Part shown: positions 22,864-37,708 of the stretch, piece by piece
How the letters are laid out: each line of letters opens with the position of its first letter
How positions within the stretch are numbered: position 1 is the first letter of the stretch
Origin: Prinia subflava
Taxonomy: Eukaryota > Chordata > Aves > Passeriformes > Cisticolidae
Assembly (NCBI RefSeq): GCF_021018805.1
Contig: NC_086247.1
Coordinates: 139,293,602-139,357,601 of the forward strand
Reading direction: 5' to 3'
Length of the DNA: 64,000 nt
Translations under genes and position numbers: made by a program
The notes under the pieces: generated by a model
What the model saw: the letters and a program-made list of their open reading frames with translations, nothing else
What the model was told of the DNA's origin: nothing
Database searches by the model: none

Positions 22864-25800
22864 CCCAAAGGTTAAAACCTGAAAAGGGGCATCCTTTATT
22901 GGTTTCATCACAAATATTTGCTTTCTGTTTGGTAGCATCCTTCTTGTTGCTCTCCCTTCAGTGTGTTCTGTTGGTCCTATTTTTGGAAAATAGTGTGAAG
23001 CAAATGAACACGTCTAATGGTGAATGTATTTTTCGGGATGTGGTAGGGTGCCTAATTATTTCTGAAAAAGAGAGCAAAAAGAAGTTCTTTGCTGTGCTGA
23101 GGTGACATTCCATCCTGTTCAGCTAGGATCTAGAATATGAGTAGTAGTTCTTCAGTGAAAGGACATGTAAAATTAGTTCTTTAAACACCAAGAACTCTCT
23201 GTGATATGGGAGCATATCAGAAGGAAAAGAAAGAACTGTTCCTTAACTAACTGCACAGTATTCTATACTCCTTTTGGTGTAGATATCCTCTCTTTCTGCA
23301 ACTCCTGTTTTTTAGCTTCTCACAGGTCAAGTGATAGATTAGGAACACTGGAGGAGCTGGCAAGATTGTTGGAGATAAATGAGTTATAAACCTTTTCATT
23401 CACCATCATCCAGAGAGTGACTTTCATGGACACTTGAAGCAAAGGGGTTAAGAGTCTGATGTGGTAGGGAATATTTTTACCTATGAACTGGTGTGCCTGT
23501 CCTTGTTAGGATCAAATGCTAGTTGGGCCAGTGATGCTAGAGAACACGTTCAGTTATTGTGATATAAAATGTTTTCATTATTTCAGCAAATGTCCCTTTC
23601 CCAATTTTCTTTGATAGGCAGCTGACAGACAGTGAGGGCAATTTTCTGTTCTATTTTGTAGGCATCCATCCACAGATGTGTATATGGAAGAAAGCAAAAT
23701 GATATTACTAAAATCACAAATGTGACATGATTTGAAAAAGGCCTGGGGAAATCTATTCCATCTGAAAAAGGGCAAACTAAAGAACAGAAAAATCAGGCCT
23801 TACCTACAAGACTTAAGTTGATTTTTGTTGAACTGGTAGATCCCTAAAGAATCAGGTTGGGCTTTTTATTTGTTTGTTTTCCTGACACCTTCCTTCTCAG
23901 CTCAGCCAACATAATTTTTATTAATGCCCAGAAGCATCAGGGAGATGAGCTGTCCCTTTTTCTAAGACGCACTTGTCTTTAAAAAGTTTTTCCTAATGCC
24001 TTGAGGTATTTTTGCCTTGTGTGCATGCAGGTATGTATCAGATTTTCCTTCTTCACACCTTCTAGTCCATTTTATCATTTCTCTTAAGTTCCTGTAAGCT
24101 ACAGTAAGTCATGTTAAGTCTTAGACTGGAAAAGGAGATGCTGTTCAGAATCTGTAACCTATTTAATCTTCCATCCTGTTTTATGTCTTTCCATAGCCTT
24201 TCCTTTTCTTCACAGTGTTCCTGGCACAGCTGTTTGGTTAAGTCAAGCAAAATAGAACCAGTCACACGCTACTGGGTTCATTCTTATGCTGTTGTTCACA
24301 GGAAGGATCTAGGTACAGTTTGCCTGGTAAAGAGCATGAGGTGGTGAATAAGGACTTTGAAGCAGATTTGGAGCTGTAATGACTGGCTTCCTTCCCTGCT
24401 GCTGTCCCTTCCCCTTCCTTGCTAAGCATTTTCATTTGAAATACTAAGGTGTGGTCATCAGCCATATCTGTTCTCAACTTCCAGTAATTTTTTGCTCACT
24501 GCTGAGCTGCACCATAATTACATATGCAAATGTAGTATTTTTTTCCCCTTCTTACCTTGTACATGTGGGAGAGGAAGATAAGGTTGCAGAGTACTGGTGG
24601 GGATGTGCTGCTGTTGAGAAGGTGCTGCAGATGGCTGCAGAAGGAGGCAAATATGCAACCTGCAGGACGAGGCTCAGCAGGGGATTTCAGAGCTTCCATG
24701 TCTGAAAGGCAACAAGAAAACAGTGTTCTTGCCAACTTTAAACTTTAGATAGGAGTAGATTGTAGGATGGCTTGTTATAACAACCTATTTTGATACATTC
24801 TAGCTACTGAGTGATGAAAGTAAATTTGCATTTCCAGGATGGATTTATTTTGTAGACACACATATATCTACATCTATCTCTCTCTATATATCTGTAGTTA
24901 TATCCAATAATTGATCCAATCAAGACTAGTTTGAATGCTCCCAGTAGTAACACAAGGTAGACTTCTGTTCATGTGTTGTAATAATAGTAAAACCACAGAG
25001 ACTAATTCTATGGAACAGACTATTCTGACATCTTCTGCCCTTCATGGTAAGGCTTACCTTGTATATTTTCCAGATTTGGGATTGACAGACATTCTGGGAC
25101 ACTAAATATGATTTTGAGCAAATATTGGAAGATAGAATTGGTTCTATAGTGCAGTCAAAATGCTGGGAGACTTTCTGAACAAAAGTGAAAAAACACCTTA
25201 GAAATGAGAAGCAGAATTTAATTGGTAGTTGTGGCACAGGAAAAGGGAAATAGTTCCAGTGACATGTCATGCAGTATAACATACCACAGTTCTCTCTATT
25301 TCACCACGTGATTAATCATGCCTGCATAGTTCATGTGGTAGGTACACCTTAAAAAGATGAGCCTGGCTTTTACCTCAGCATGTGAGTGAATAAAACTAGT
25401 GGCAGATTTTCTGTTTCTGTGAACTAAGCCTGTTCACAAAAGGAGAATTTTAGCTTTCCAACTGTAAAGGATACAAATAGGCTTAGTTGAATAAAGATCA
25501 TGAGACACGGCAGAGGTTTATGATCCTGACAGAAAATTCTTATGAGATATTTGATGCAAACTGTTGTCTGTGGATCTGATGCTTCAAAAATATTTTTGGC
25601 AGTACTGCTTGTGACAGTGCTAAGATGCTTTCCTTTATCAGTGAAATAAAGTAAGGTGGTTAAGAGCTCTAGCAAATATGGGCGTCTTCTTTGTTTTGGT
25701 ATGAAGTTGCAAGACGTCTCTGTTTATTTATGTCATGTGCCTGTAAAAAAGTAATTAAAAAACTCCTTGTTGTGCACTACTGTATGCAAACCATTTCACT

Positions 25801-28800
25801 GTTTTTGCTCTTTCATATGTATGGTGTCACAATGCTGTGGCATATAGAAAATACAGACAGTTTTTTAGAAAAGAGTGAGTTCTTTTTTGAGCCAGTAAGA
25901 AAACAGAAGTGCTGAAATTGAAAGCTTGTAAAGTGTCTTGTTCTAATAATTCACAGTTGGTTATATTTAGCTCTTATTTCATCTTTCTGACTTTTGGCAA
26001 TATTTTTAAGCCTTTTGAAGGTCTCATATAGCAAATTCAAAATGTTTAACAAAAATGTTTGTGAATTTTCGTGTTCCAAGATGCTTGCTTACTGTGTAAA
26101 GTCTTCCAGGTTTATGCCTTAATGCATCATAATAGGCATCCTAATGAAGCTTTTTATCCCTTAAGTATTTCCCCAACCTGCCTACCTTTAAAGAATTCAT
26201 GTGTCTTCCTTCAGCCACAGTTTTAAGTAGGACTGTCAATCCGATGTGTGTCTTGTTCATTCCTGGGTCTGCTGTCGGAACACTTTGTAGCTGAAGTGTG
26301 TGTGCGCATGTGCAGCCGCATGTGCTGTTTTCCTGCCTTTTCCTTTTGTCTGTCAAGCTTCTGGCTGATAGCAGATTAGCCATCTGAATGTGGGCAGCAA
26401 AGAGTAATGGCCTGCACAGAATGCCTGGGGCTTCTTGCGTACAATAAAATGACTCCATTATAAAGCAAAAAATGACAAGCCTGCCATGGAAGATGTCTGT
26501 ACTGGGGAGATGGAAGAGAGTAGCCTTTGGTTTATGATCATGTTAATGGGTGTAAAATAAACTTAATTTTTTTCAACTGTCAAAAGTATTCCTAGGTGCT
26601 TTACAGAGCAGTGCTGACGGTTCTTCTAGCAGGAAAATACTTATGAGCTAAATTGGTGATGTACTACTTGCTATTCCTGATTGCTGTATGTGTGTGGGGG
26701 AAGGAAGGGAGTAACAGCATGATGGCTCAGTTTCATTTTCATCATGCAGGTGTGCGTGGTTTTTTCCTTTCTTTTCAATTTTTTTATCTCTAATGTTTTG
26801 CTTAGTTACAGGATTACATAATCTGCCCTGCAGAAGTGTGTTAGGTTTATTAAGTCTTTTGGAAGATGTGGTAATACAGATTTGAAGGAAATTGGGCCAG
26901 GAACATGGCTGAGACACAGAGAATCCAGATGCTGGAGGAGGACATGAAATATAAAGGTGTAGAGAGTTAGATAAAGTAGAACAAATGAGGCTGTGTGCAG
27001 AAGCATAGTAGCAGGAAAACTAATGGGGAGTCTTACCAAGTGTTTTTTGACAGCTACGCTTATCCATTGCAAGAATCCAATGTTTAAGAAGTCCTCTGAA
27101 TTGTCTACAGTTTACTGTGTCATTAAGCAGTAGTGGCTGCTGGTGCACTTATAACTTGCAGTTTCAGCTTTCAGGAAGATTTTTTTTTGTTTGTTTTACA
27201 GCACTCAAGCTCTAAAAGGTGATCTCCCCCATTAAAAAAATCATGTGCAGTATGTTAATTTATGCTAAATGGAAGACCTTCCTGGTTTGCATCTGCTTAG
27301 GAAATTAAGACAGCTTCTGATGTATGTGAGCTTCCAAACTAGCTGGCAAAGTCAAGATAAAAACGATTTGGTATATAGAATATGGATATATTGTTAAAAC
27401 ATGGAAAACTTGTCTTAAAATGCTTAATTAAACAAACTTCTTAACTGACATTTGGTGTAGTTTGTCTTGCTTGTTGTAGTCTGTTCAATATGTTGCTGTG
27501 GTTACAACTGAAGTGGACTCTGGAAATCTATGCTTTAGCAGCAAAATGTATGAATTGCAACTTTTAATAAATAAAATGAGAATACTATTTGAGCAAGCTT
27601 TATTTTTCTCATTCTGTTAGCTGCTGCCAGGTCTCCTTGTGACTGTTCTGGATGTGAATACTGGTTGTTGTAAGGATCGTGTCCTTTGAAGATCTTTTAG
27701 CTACATGTTACACCCCAACTTTCCCCAGTCTCTTGGATTGATTTGCCTTAAGCAAAAACCCTTCCTAAAAATTTCTGCTCTCTTCCTCTCCTCCAATAAA
27801 GTCTGCTGCCCATCTCCTCCTCCCCACTCTCCCAAGAAAAAGGAAACAACTGAAACTGATTATACCATAGAGCTCCACAAATGCTGCTCCCTTGACAGCA
27901 GTATTAATTCTCTTTACATACATTTTTGTTTTGCATGCAGAATTGTTTCTATAGTCATATGACTTTTTTATGGTGCTGAAGACTGTAGCTACTTAGTGAG
28001 GAAGCTGGTGATAAAACTAAAGCTTAGTTGACTGTCTGTAATGGTGGGTAGGATGTAACTGGTGACAAATAAAATACATTCCAGACTAGTTTAAGAGAGA
28101 TCTGTGGGGTTTTTCTCATCTCCTCTTTCCTTGCCCCATGTGATTGGTGTGGTTTACAGTAGGAAGCCACTAGTTTCTGCAGTCACAGATGGAAAGAGAG
28201 GTGTAGTCACTGGTAAGTGATATAAAGACATCTGAGTAAAAATAAGAAAGTGAACTCTCTTAGGGGGGAAGGAGTTAGCTACATATTTTACAAGTCTTTC
28301 AACATCTGTGACGTAAATGGCACTCCTGCAAGCAGTATGTTGTACATTAATGCAGCTTAGGAGAGTTGCATTTATGAATATGACTGAAAAGATCTAGACC
28401 TGTTTTATCTTTTGTAGTATTTTCATAGTTGCACATCAGACTGAGAAGGGTGCTGCCTTTGACTGACCTGGCTGGCATGGCTACATTTGGTTAACTGGTA
28501 TGGTTGAAGTTCTCTATTTAAAAATACACTAGTAAAGTACAGTCCTAGTACTAATAAACAGGATTAGCCCTCAGTTATAACAGCCTTTGGGTTGGTGCTT
28601 AAGATCTCTTTGTAGTTTTTTGTGGGCAAATACTAGTACAGCAGGATTGGACTCCTGAGTTTTGGATGTGATAATTAAGAGCACCAGCTGCAGAACTGTG
28701 AAGTGCCTGAAGTGGCATGGGGCAGAAACTTGTAAATCCATATTTTTCAGGTTTAAAAGGTAACCAGTTCAGAATATTTATTGCTAGATTTATCTTACGA

Positions 28801-29984
28801 TGTATTTTAAAACTATGCAAACAGGCTGTCTTTTGCTGATTGGACTGAGGAGGATGCAGAAAGAGCTTAGTGTCTCCTCTGTAAAGGATCCAATGTATCA
28901 ACTATGAATTTACAGAAGGCCTTATGCAAACAAAAGTGCAATGCTTGTCACAAAATGAGATGCTTAGAAAATAGAGGCCTGGAAGGTGCCTTCTTCTATC
29001 GTTCACCTTGTGTCCTCCCCCCAGTTTTCTGTTGTGGCCAGCCCTTGCCTTAAGCTTTGACAACACAGTGCTATTAAGATGTGGAAGTTCACAGGTTTAC
29101 AGTGATTTGCTCTTGCAGCCTACTTCAGCCCAGAACCATGCAGTTTATCTGTCTTTTAATTGTCTACTGTTTTTCTTAGATAGAATAGATTTGTTTCTGC
29201 AGTAGACAAGTTAGGGTATGTGAAATATTGTTTATTGCCATCTTTTCTATGTGTTGTAGGCCCTGTGTGAATCCTGAATACTAAGAAGAGTCTTTTAGAT
29301 GTGCTGTATAGACAGATGTTATAAAGCCTCGTGGTTTTTCCCTGTTCTGGAATTGAGTAGTTCTTAAAAGAAGTTAAATGAGTCAGTGCAACGTTCTCGC
29401 TCCTGGATGGAGTGAATCCAGTGAATCCTGTCATGCTTATCTAGCTGTCCAAGAACATCAAGATTTTAAGATGTACAGAGCTACAGTGTGTTTTTCCCTC
29501 CATTCTTCCCCCTCTTCCAAGCAAGAATATTTTAGAGATGGGAAAAAATGCTACCAAAAGAAGCCAAATGTATGTTTTTCAGCTTAAATAAGGCTTATGA
29601 TTATCTCTGCTGTAGTAATAGGTAGTTTAGGTTTCTTGGAGCAAATCATGCAGTTCTGAAAAACCTATGTGATTATTACAGAGTACTTCAGTGGACAGTC
29701 TCTGATAGAGTTGGGAACTCTTTAATTTGGGTAACTTGCAGAGACTGAAATGTAATCCTCAGCTGATCAGCCTGTAGTGTAGAACGAGGAGTGTCAAGTT
29801 CTGTTTTGGAGGAAGCATGTATTCAAAATCATTTGGGTTCATTCACATGTGCTTGCCCTTAGATTTCCTTTTGATGTTGACTTGTAATGGTGTTCTGGAA
29901 AACCATACAGCCAAAAGCATGTTGATATTACTACCTTGGGTGTTATTGATGAGACTAATCAATACCTCTGATTCTATCTCTTTC

Positions 29985-30001
29985 TTTTTTTTTTTTTTTT
30001 T
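29985..30001 (+). repeat. T17 run
   Basis: Run of 17 T after a TCTTTC segment. Together with later pyrimidines it precedes a splice-acceptor-like AG at 30048-30049. Confidence 0.85.
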
Positions 30002-30049
30002 GCTTTTTAAAGTTTTGTTAACTGAATCTTATTTCTCTGTACCTCGCAG

Positions 30050-30110
30050 ATTCCTGGAGTATCTGGTGGCCATCACAGCCATCTACAAAACTCAGAATAT
30101 TCTAAAACTA
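30050..30110 (+). other. Candidate cryptic or alternative 61-nt exon in ZEB1 intron 1
   Basis: A possible branch-point segment (TTAACTGA, about 30018-30025) is followed by a pyrimidine-rich stretch and ...CCTCGCAG, ending at 30049. Sixty-one bases later ACTA is followed by GTAAGC, a good donor. Spliced to exon 1 (phase 1), the frame would hit a TAA near the exon's end. Inclusion would therefore truncate the protein, a poison-exon arrangement. Decoy exons are common in long introns and no conservation can be judged here. Confidence 0.25.
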
Positions 30111-33100
30111 GTAAGCAACTGCACCAACATGACAAATCTGTTTGCTTACACAGCAGGATAGAACAGGAGGGATTTCTGTACCATCTTGAACACAACCTGC
30201 CAGGCATTAGGGAAGCAATGTGCTTTGTTCACAGCGGGGGACAGAAAGGATTTGGAGAGAAGTGAGGCCTGCATTGCCTTGTGATGCTTGTGTTGTCATT
30301 CTCATGTGAGAAAGAATAAGTGGTTTTTAGTCATCTCTCCTGTCTCAAACCCTCTAGAAGTGTTATTTTTGTTGTTTTTCTCCATTTCTACAAGTGGGAC
30401 ACTCATGGAAAGCCTAGTGAAGATTTCCATTTCAGCTTGAGGGCTCTGGAACAAAATATTCAGTCTTTGAGATCATGGTCAATCTTCTACTTTTAATGGA
30501 AGCTTAGTTATTCATGTGGGAAAGGTGCAGATGAAGAAGTCATGCTGAGCATCTGCAGGATTCAGGGGGCCTATTTCCTTAGCCAAAAAGAACAAACATA
30601 TTTTGTGCTTCCTTCAGAGGTGCTTTTTTTCCCCATTTGTCAAAAGAAAAAATACTATCTCCTGCCCAAAGGTTATTTAAATTAATGCCCTAGTGTTTGA
30701 GATGAGAGCATGTAAGGCAGCTAATTCCTGTCAGTTAATGGTGTGTGTCCCACTAAACACAGCCCTCTTGCTGCTGCCTTGAGAGGCGGTCACTGGAGCA
30801 ATCTGTGTCTGTCACCAAATTGTGTCCCTTTGGTGGAAGCCAGGAGGGATAGAGGCTGCTTTTTGGCAGATGCACTCCCTGTGCTTTGGCATAGGAGCTA
30901 GAGGAGGTAGCTGTAGGAGATGTTGGTGTCTTATTCTTCAGCTTGGGGGAGTCTGGGTTGCTGACAAAGTGACAGAAATGTGTCTGATTGCCAGCTATGG
31001 TGAGCCAGCATCCTTATGTGAAACCACCTCCTGTAATAAAGTGAGGTTTGAGGTTCTCTCTAGTTGAGATGTCTGCTGGTGGCAAAATGCTATAGTATTT
31101 GTAAGACATAAAGAAAACAGAGTTGTTCCTAGGAAAACACTGCCTCAGAAACACAGTGTTTTAGGGTATAGACCTCTTCATCGGCAGTAAAAACAAATAA
31201 CAACTTGCTTGCTGAACTGTGACCTGTTTTGGAGTGACAGTCTTGCAGCTTGCTGAATCGACAGCTGGGCTTGCCACTGTGCTGCCTGGAGCTGAGAGCG
31301 AGCTTCACAAAGCCTTTGGAAGAATACATTTGTTTTCGTTCACTGTTATTTCTCAGCAGGTTTTCAGTTGCTGCTCCCCCACTTTTCGTAGCCCTGAAGC
31401 TTCCCAGCCCACTACTGTTTCAAGTTAGTTTCTTGTGTGCCTTCTTTAAATATCCTTAATGGCAGCTGGAAGACTCAAATAATATTTGAGAAACTAAGAA
31501 AATCAATGATAAGTTATTTGGTAAAGCTTTTTGAGCTCTCTGGTTTAGCTAAGTGATTTAAATGTGAATTTTTTTCCAGTTTTAATCAATTAATTAACCT
31601 CTAGTTAGGTAGAAGAACCTGTGGGTTTGTTTTTTTTATGTAAAGAGGGAAGGATATAAATGGTTTGGTCAGGCCATCTTTCTGATAATAATTCAATATT
31701 CTGCAGATGAGTTATGTGAGTTGACATGAATCTGGCTAAAAAGGAAAATTATCCATCTTTTCCAGATGAGGTAGTGCCAATTGTGAGGATTAAATGTTCG
31801 TGCAAAAATTATATTATCTCTGAGCTAAATTTTGCTAAACATGCTGTGACATACTTGGCTGGCATAAACTGTATGTCAGTGTTTGTGACAGTGGGGTTTA
31901 AACTAGTTCATTTCAAATCCTAGCAAGCAGCAGCTGAAACACTGCTGAATGACCTTTGACATAGGGACCCATGAATGCCCCAAGTATGATTTCACTTTCA
32001 CCACGTTCTTTGTGAATCTGAATGCTTGTCAAATCAGATGTGTGTTTAGACCTTTTCACTGAATATGCTTGGAGGGAAAGAACAAAGCCTGGGGTCAACT
32101 TGGCATAATCCCTGCGTTTATCTTTATTCTATTATAGCGGCTTGTGGGGGATGGAGTTACCATTCTCTGTGAGGTGAAAGTGCGAGTGGAGTGTAGGTAG
32201 GCTGTCTGTCTTTTCTTCCAGACTTTCCCAGCAGCCTGACTGGTCTCCCATGATTTACTTGTGTTAATGTATGGCTGACTAGGCAGGTTGCTGGTTGATC
32301 CAAGTGCTTTGCTGGTTTTTCTACCCATTGCTGTTCTGTAGCTGCTGCGCCTACCCACTGATGTAAACAAGCACCTCTAGCTTGTCCTGGGTAGCACATG
32401 CAGGAATGGCTCTGTGCTGCAAAGTGCTTTGTTCTCCCCAGTGGACATGGGAGAGGAAGTAATGTGGCTTTGCACATTACAACTACTTCTGCTTCGGTAC
32501 AAATATTATTTTTTATTTTAAGAGATAAACAGCTTCATATAGTACATATGTATTTTTTGCTTTTACAGGCTATTAGTCACACTCAAGTAAGGAGTGACTA
32601 AGTCTGTTATTAGCCATTCAAATTGGGAAAGCCTTTGTCTCAAAGGGAAGAACCGTAGAGTTCTACAAAATGATTGTTACAGACTTTTTGCAGTATTTTT
32701 AGATTTTACTCCTCTGGTAGAGTCACTTCACAATACAGGATTGTTTCTGTGTGGTGCTGGAGTGGTCTGAATCTGTAAACGAGCTATTGTGCGGTAAAGT
32801 ACGGGTGGGTGGAGGAACTGTATGACAAAAGGCCTAGTTACCTTTACAGTTTGTTCGCTGTACCTCATACACTTTGTCTCAGAAGAAAAGCACTATTCAG
32901 CGACTGCAGGATAAGGAGGCAGCCTTTCACACCAGGCTTATGGGAAATTTCTCTCTGACTTGGGGGTTTTCAGCTTGTGTACCCTGCACCTTCTGAGGCT
33001 TTCCCTGAAACAACTTCATGTGTCTCTGAACCCTGTGTACCTCATGGGGTGAGCGCCTCCAAGTCTGATGCTTTGGCCAGTGTTTTCTACCTTAATGTGA

Positions 33101-36100
33101 ACTTGTTTGAGTTTTTTTCTGTTGGATTTTTAATTAAATTTTGAAAAATTTATTTTTAAGGAAAGAATGTATTCCCTTGTGTTTTAAAGGTTTCCAAACT
33201 AGGAAATAACTCACCCTCATTAACTTCTGAGATTTAAAGCATATTAAATATCAAGGAGATCTGTTTTTCATATATGTATAACTAAACCTGTTAAGAGTAA
33301 TTGTGAAATCTTGAGTGTACTTCTTTAGTTTTTAAACTGAACTTTGAAGCTCGATGTCCTCAGCAGTTCTCTTCAGCTTCTTCCATGTTTTTTCATTGTT
33401 TACTTTCTCTTTTCATAGCTTAAAGGATAAGGACTTAGAAACCTGTTCATTCTGATTGAAAACAAATATCCTTCACTCAGTACCCAATTTTCAGATTTAA
33501 AACACTTTTCCACAAAGAATTGCTCTTGAGCTGGATGTTTTGGGGGTTCGGAATTTTTTTTAAAGCAGAATTGTGTTATTTCAGTCCATTTTGGAAGAGA
33601 GGAGAATGAGTGCTCTGGGGTGAGCAGGACTCTGCTTCTCTTGCCTGACCCAGGCAAGCAGGGGAGGATGGCTGCAGACAAGCAGCTGCCTCACACTCTC
33701 TCTGGACATGAACAGCCAGAGCTGGCTCCTGCTCTCCTCCCAGAAGCACTGGAAGGTGTACTCAGCCCCACAGGTCTCAGCCATGCACATGAGTTGGCAC
33801 TAAAACACTTCAGCCCAGTAGAATAATTTTAAAAACTAATGGAGGCCTGAACCTATACCTGTGTTAGCTGTGTGGGTTATGGAGGTAGTAGTGTGTTTGA
33901 TACTATCAACATATTTTTGCTCAGAGTCTCAGGCTGAGCATCATGGTGTGCTTTTTTGCTTGGATTCTGCCCTGACCATGTACCCTCTCCCTCTATCACA
34001 ACATGCCTTGGTTGGGATGTTGCACTTATGTATCCAAATGTCCCTAGCCTGCATTTAGGAGCCTACAAATCTGCCTGTAGTGTTCTTTGTGACATGCTTA
34101 GTTCAATTGTCTAATATTAATGACAGCAAGATCTTGCGTCTTAAAACCCCTTACTGTTGCAGGCTGTAAACTATTAAGTTACAAATATGCCACAACGTTT
34201 ACTGTTTCTCAGTATAAAAAAACTCTAAACAGTTCACCAGAGGTGAGTGAAACCGATATGTTTTTCAGAGTTTTTTATGAGCTCTCATCTACTAATCTTG
34301 GGTACTTGTAAATAATACCAGAAAACCCTGTGCTTGTATTAATGAGAATGAAAAGGTAAGAGTCAAATGTTCACTTTTGCAGTTTCAAGTTTTTTAATTG
34401 GTAAATCAAACCTTCTGTTCTTGCTACTTACATGTTACTTAAAAACAGCTTTTCTTTTATTTCTGCCTCCCTCGTCTTCTGTCAGGCTATGAAACTACAT
34501 GCTGTGTAAGAGTTTCTGTTTTCTTTATGTTCTCTATTTCCAGACTGTTTCAAACTTGAAATGTTAAGGGAGGTTTTTTAGTAACTAATGCTCCCACAGC
34601 TTCTCCATTGCTTTCCAAGCCTGGTATGTTCTCTTGGGGTTCCTTTGGGTGTAATGGTGTGAGGGTGGGATTTGGAGAAGCATCTCTATCAGCTGTGAAG
34701 TGGAAAGGCTGAACTGGAGAAGCAATGCTGGAGGAAACAAACCCGCTGTTTTGTATCTAGTTGCGGAGCTGATCTGATTTCACAGTTGATCTCAAATGCA
34801 GTCTAGTTCAAGGAGACAGCTACACACTTCAGCAATACCAACAGCTGACAATTCAGGAATGTAAACTTGTTGGATTTTACATTTCTCTTACTGTCCCAAG
34901 TGCAAGTGCCTGGGGGAATAAATGAACTCTAATGTGCCTTAAAGGCTAATTTGAATAGTTGAGACCATAAAGGCACAGAAGTGCATTGAAAGCCACAATT
35001 CCTGGCAGAGTAGCTGACCAGAAGCCTGCCATGTAGGGGTCCTGTAGCTCATCTGACCCTTCAACTTGCCATGCTGGTGCAGAGTCTTCTTGAGGCCTGG
35101 AGCCCATTGGCATGAAGCATTCCTTCAAACTGGACTGAAGTCTGTATTCTGTGTGTTGAACATGTGAGTGGCCTTATCTCAAAATGGAAACTGGCGGGTT
35201 TGCTCTAGGTTTCTCTCTGTCTGGGAACAGTTGAGTTGGGTCCTCTTGAATGTCTGGCTATTGACAGTCCCAGGGCTTTTGTTTTTGCTTTGACCATTAG
35301 CTAACTACTGTCATTTGGTTATGTTTTAGAATGCTTTGTTCCAAAAGGAAAATTAAAAGTTACTTCACCTGTTCATTTAAAAAGGGCTCTGATCCTATTT
35401 AAGTAGCAACTACTAAAGACTGAAACAAGCCAATAGCTCCACACTGCTAGAATTGTTTGCCAGGAATTTTATTTGTTGGTTTGGTGTGATTTGTTTCTTG
35501 AAGCCAGTCCTGTCCTAGTAGCTAAGACAAGATGCAAGACAATCAAAATAATTACGAATTTAGGTCCTTGGGCAAAATATCAGAGGCTGCTACTTGGGAT
35601 TACTTGACAAAGTATTAGATGAAGGAAAGAATATCCTGTCAAGTAAAGGTTTAGGGAAAATGTTGGGTCTGGTGGTCATGTTGAAAAAGGAAAAGTGAGG
35701 AAAGAACAGTTTTGTTAGACTTCAAGACTGCAGAATAATGCAGAATCACGGTCATGTTATTTACAACAATATTTTGCTCAAGTCTTCATGTAACTGCTGC
35801 TTGAATCTATGCTTTAATATCTTGATTTCTTGACTGAAAATCTTTCCTGGTCAAGGAGGCAGGCAAGCCCAAGGGAGAAAAAGAATTAATGAATTGTAGA
35901 TAGAGGTGTTACTCACGCTCTAGCCTGGAGAATGCTATTCACCAGGAAAGCTGGGTGTAGACAAACTCCCCAGCAGACCACTGTTGGCATCTCAAGGGTT
36001 AAAAGTGTAGTCTGTGCTTTAGCTGCTTTCACTCTCTGTCCTTTCCTCTGACTGTGGTACTGAGGGACTGAGAGAGAGAGGGATGTTAGCCTGCATAATT

Positions 36101-37689
36101 GTCAAACAAGTGGTCCCAGTGTTATTCTACGGGCAACCAATTGATGCAATCTGTGGCTCTGTCAACAAGTGGATCTGTTATCTCACAATTGGGAGAGATT
36201 AAGAACAAGTGGTCAATTTACGGCAATTCAGGGAAGTGGTGCTTTGTTGTCTTATTGCAGTGTCTGAGCATGCCCTAACTCCAATTCTAGCTTCTGTGTT
36301 GTAGGAGCTTTCTGGTGTGGGAATTTGTTTGTTTGTTTGGGGTTTTGCTTAGTTTAGAACACGTTATTTTCTTTCACTCGACCTTTATTTATTTAATTTT
36401 CCAGTTTGTAAGTGCAGTGCTATGTACGTATGTGTGGCAACTGGGAAAAATGTGACACAACTGTAATAAAAAGATACATCCATGCCAGCCCTTCCCTACT
36501 CACACAGTTCATGAATGAGGGGTGTTTTCCCTGAGCAGTTGTGTGCTGGAAGTCATTCAGATGCGTTGCTATTTTTAAAGACAAGTTTTGTAGGGTGGAA
36601 TCTCTCCCTCCTTACGTATATCTAGAAACTATCTTCTTTTCATGCAGACTGAAACTTGTATGGAACATGGTTCAGGAATTCAACTTGTTCTGTTAGCAGG
36701 CTTTCTTATTGACTTCTCTTTTCCCCTACATCCTTTTCAGAAAAGATTTTTTAAAGGACTGTTGTCCCGGGGTTGCTTACAGCATGTGTATGTTTGGCCT
36801 ATCAGCATGCCTGTGTACTTTGGCTGTATAAATTGTAGGACTGGCTCGCAGTCTTGGGCACCTAAATTTAGATGCCAGGGTGTGAGCTCACTGCCTGGGC
36901 TCCCATTATAGTGTGCAGAGACCTAGGCAGGGGACCTGAAGAATGGTTCAGCTGACTGAGCACAGGTATCTGCTTTGGGCTGAGTAGAAGATACCATTGA
37001 TTACAGGGGGAACTTAAGCAGCTAGTTGATGCAAAAATGCCCGAATCTAGGTTTTTCTGTCTGTGAGCTGTGTCTCACCTTAATGCTGTTTTTACCTCTA
37101 CCAGTCAAAAAACTGCTTTATGCTCTTTCACTGTTAAAACTCCCTTAGTGAATTCTCTCCTGTATTACTTTCTTTTGAAAATAATAATAGTGGTTGAAAT
37201 TCCTAAGTGCTAAAAGCTACATCTTGAAGATGTTACCTGTCTAGAACTTTCTCTGACAATCTAATCTTCAGTTCTCTGGGACTCATAGACTGGTATCTTG
37301 GTTCAGCTGGGAAACAGGGTACCTGCCATCCTCCTGCCCCATGTACCTCCCTTCAGAACATCTTGGTATCAACCTGTCTCACTCAAGTTAGGTTTCTTCT
37401 ATCTCCTACTGGGAAAGGAATGAGCTTCTTGCAATCTCTGTGCTATCTCAAAGTGTTGTGAGGAAACACAATGAGGTTGTGCTGTTTCCTCCTGTTCAGC
37501 TGCCTGTGCTGTCATTGATGGTCACAACTAGTTTTTGGCATAAGATGTTCATTTCTGTTGATTACTTAAATAGTGCTTCTGTACTGAAAGTGTGATCATA
37601 AATGAGACTGAGGCATTGGAGTGGGGAGGTTTGATAATGGGAAAAGCTGCTCCGAAGCTTTGAATTGAGATGTATCTGTGAAGGACTGA

Positions 37690-37708
37690 TTTTTTTTTTT
37701 TTTTTTTT
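37690..37708 (+). repeat. T19 homopolymer
   Basis: Uninterrupted run of 19 T followed by AATAGCAG. On the minus strand this is a poly(A) tract, but no element body was recognised beside it. Confidence 0.9.

Larger units (their letters stand above)
16300..29984 (+). other. ZEB1 intron 1 segment, no gene
   Basis: AT-rich intronic sequence without a recognisable exon. The points of interest are the MIR-like SINE remnant near 20.6 kb and the E-box cluster near 22.8 kb. A degenerate TATC/CTCT/TATA microsatellite lies around 24860-24900, and an octamer motif ATGCAAAT lies within 24521-24532. The remaining open frames are short and carry no recognised domain. Confidence 0.6.
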
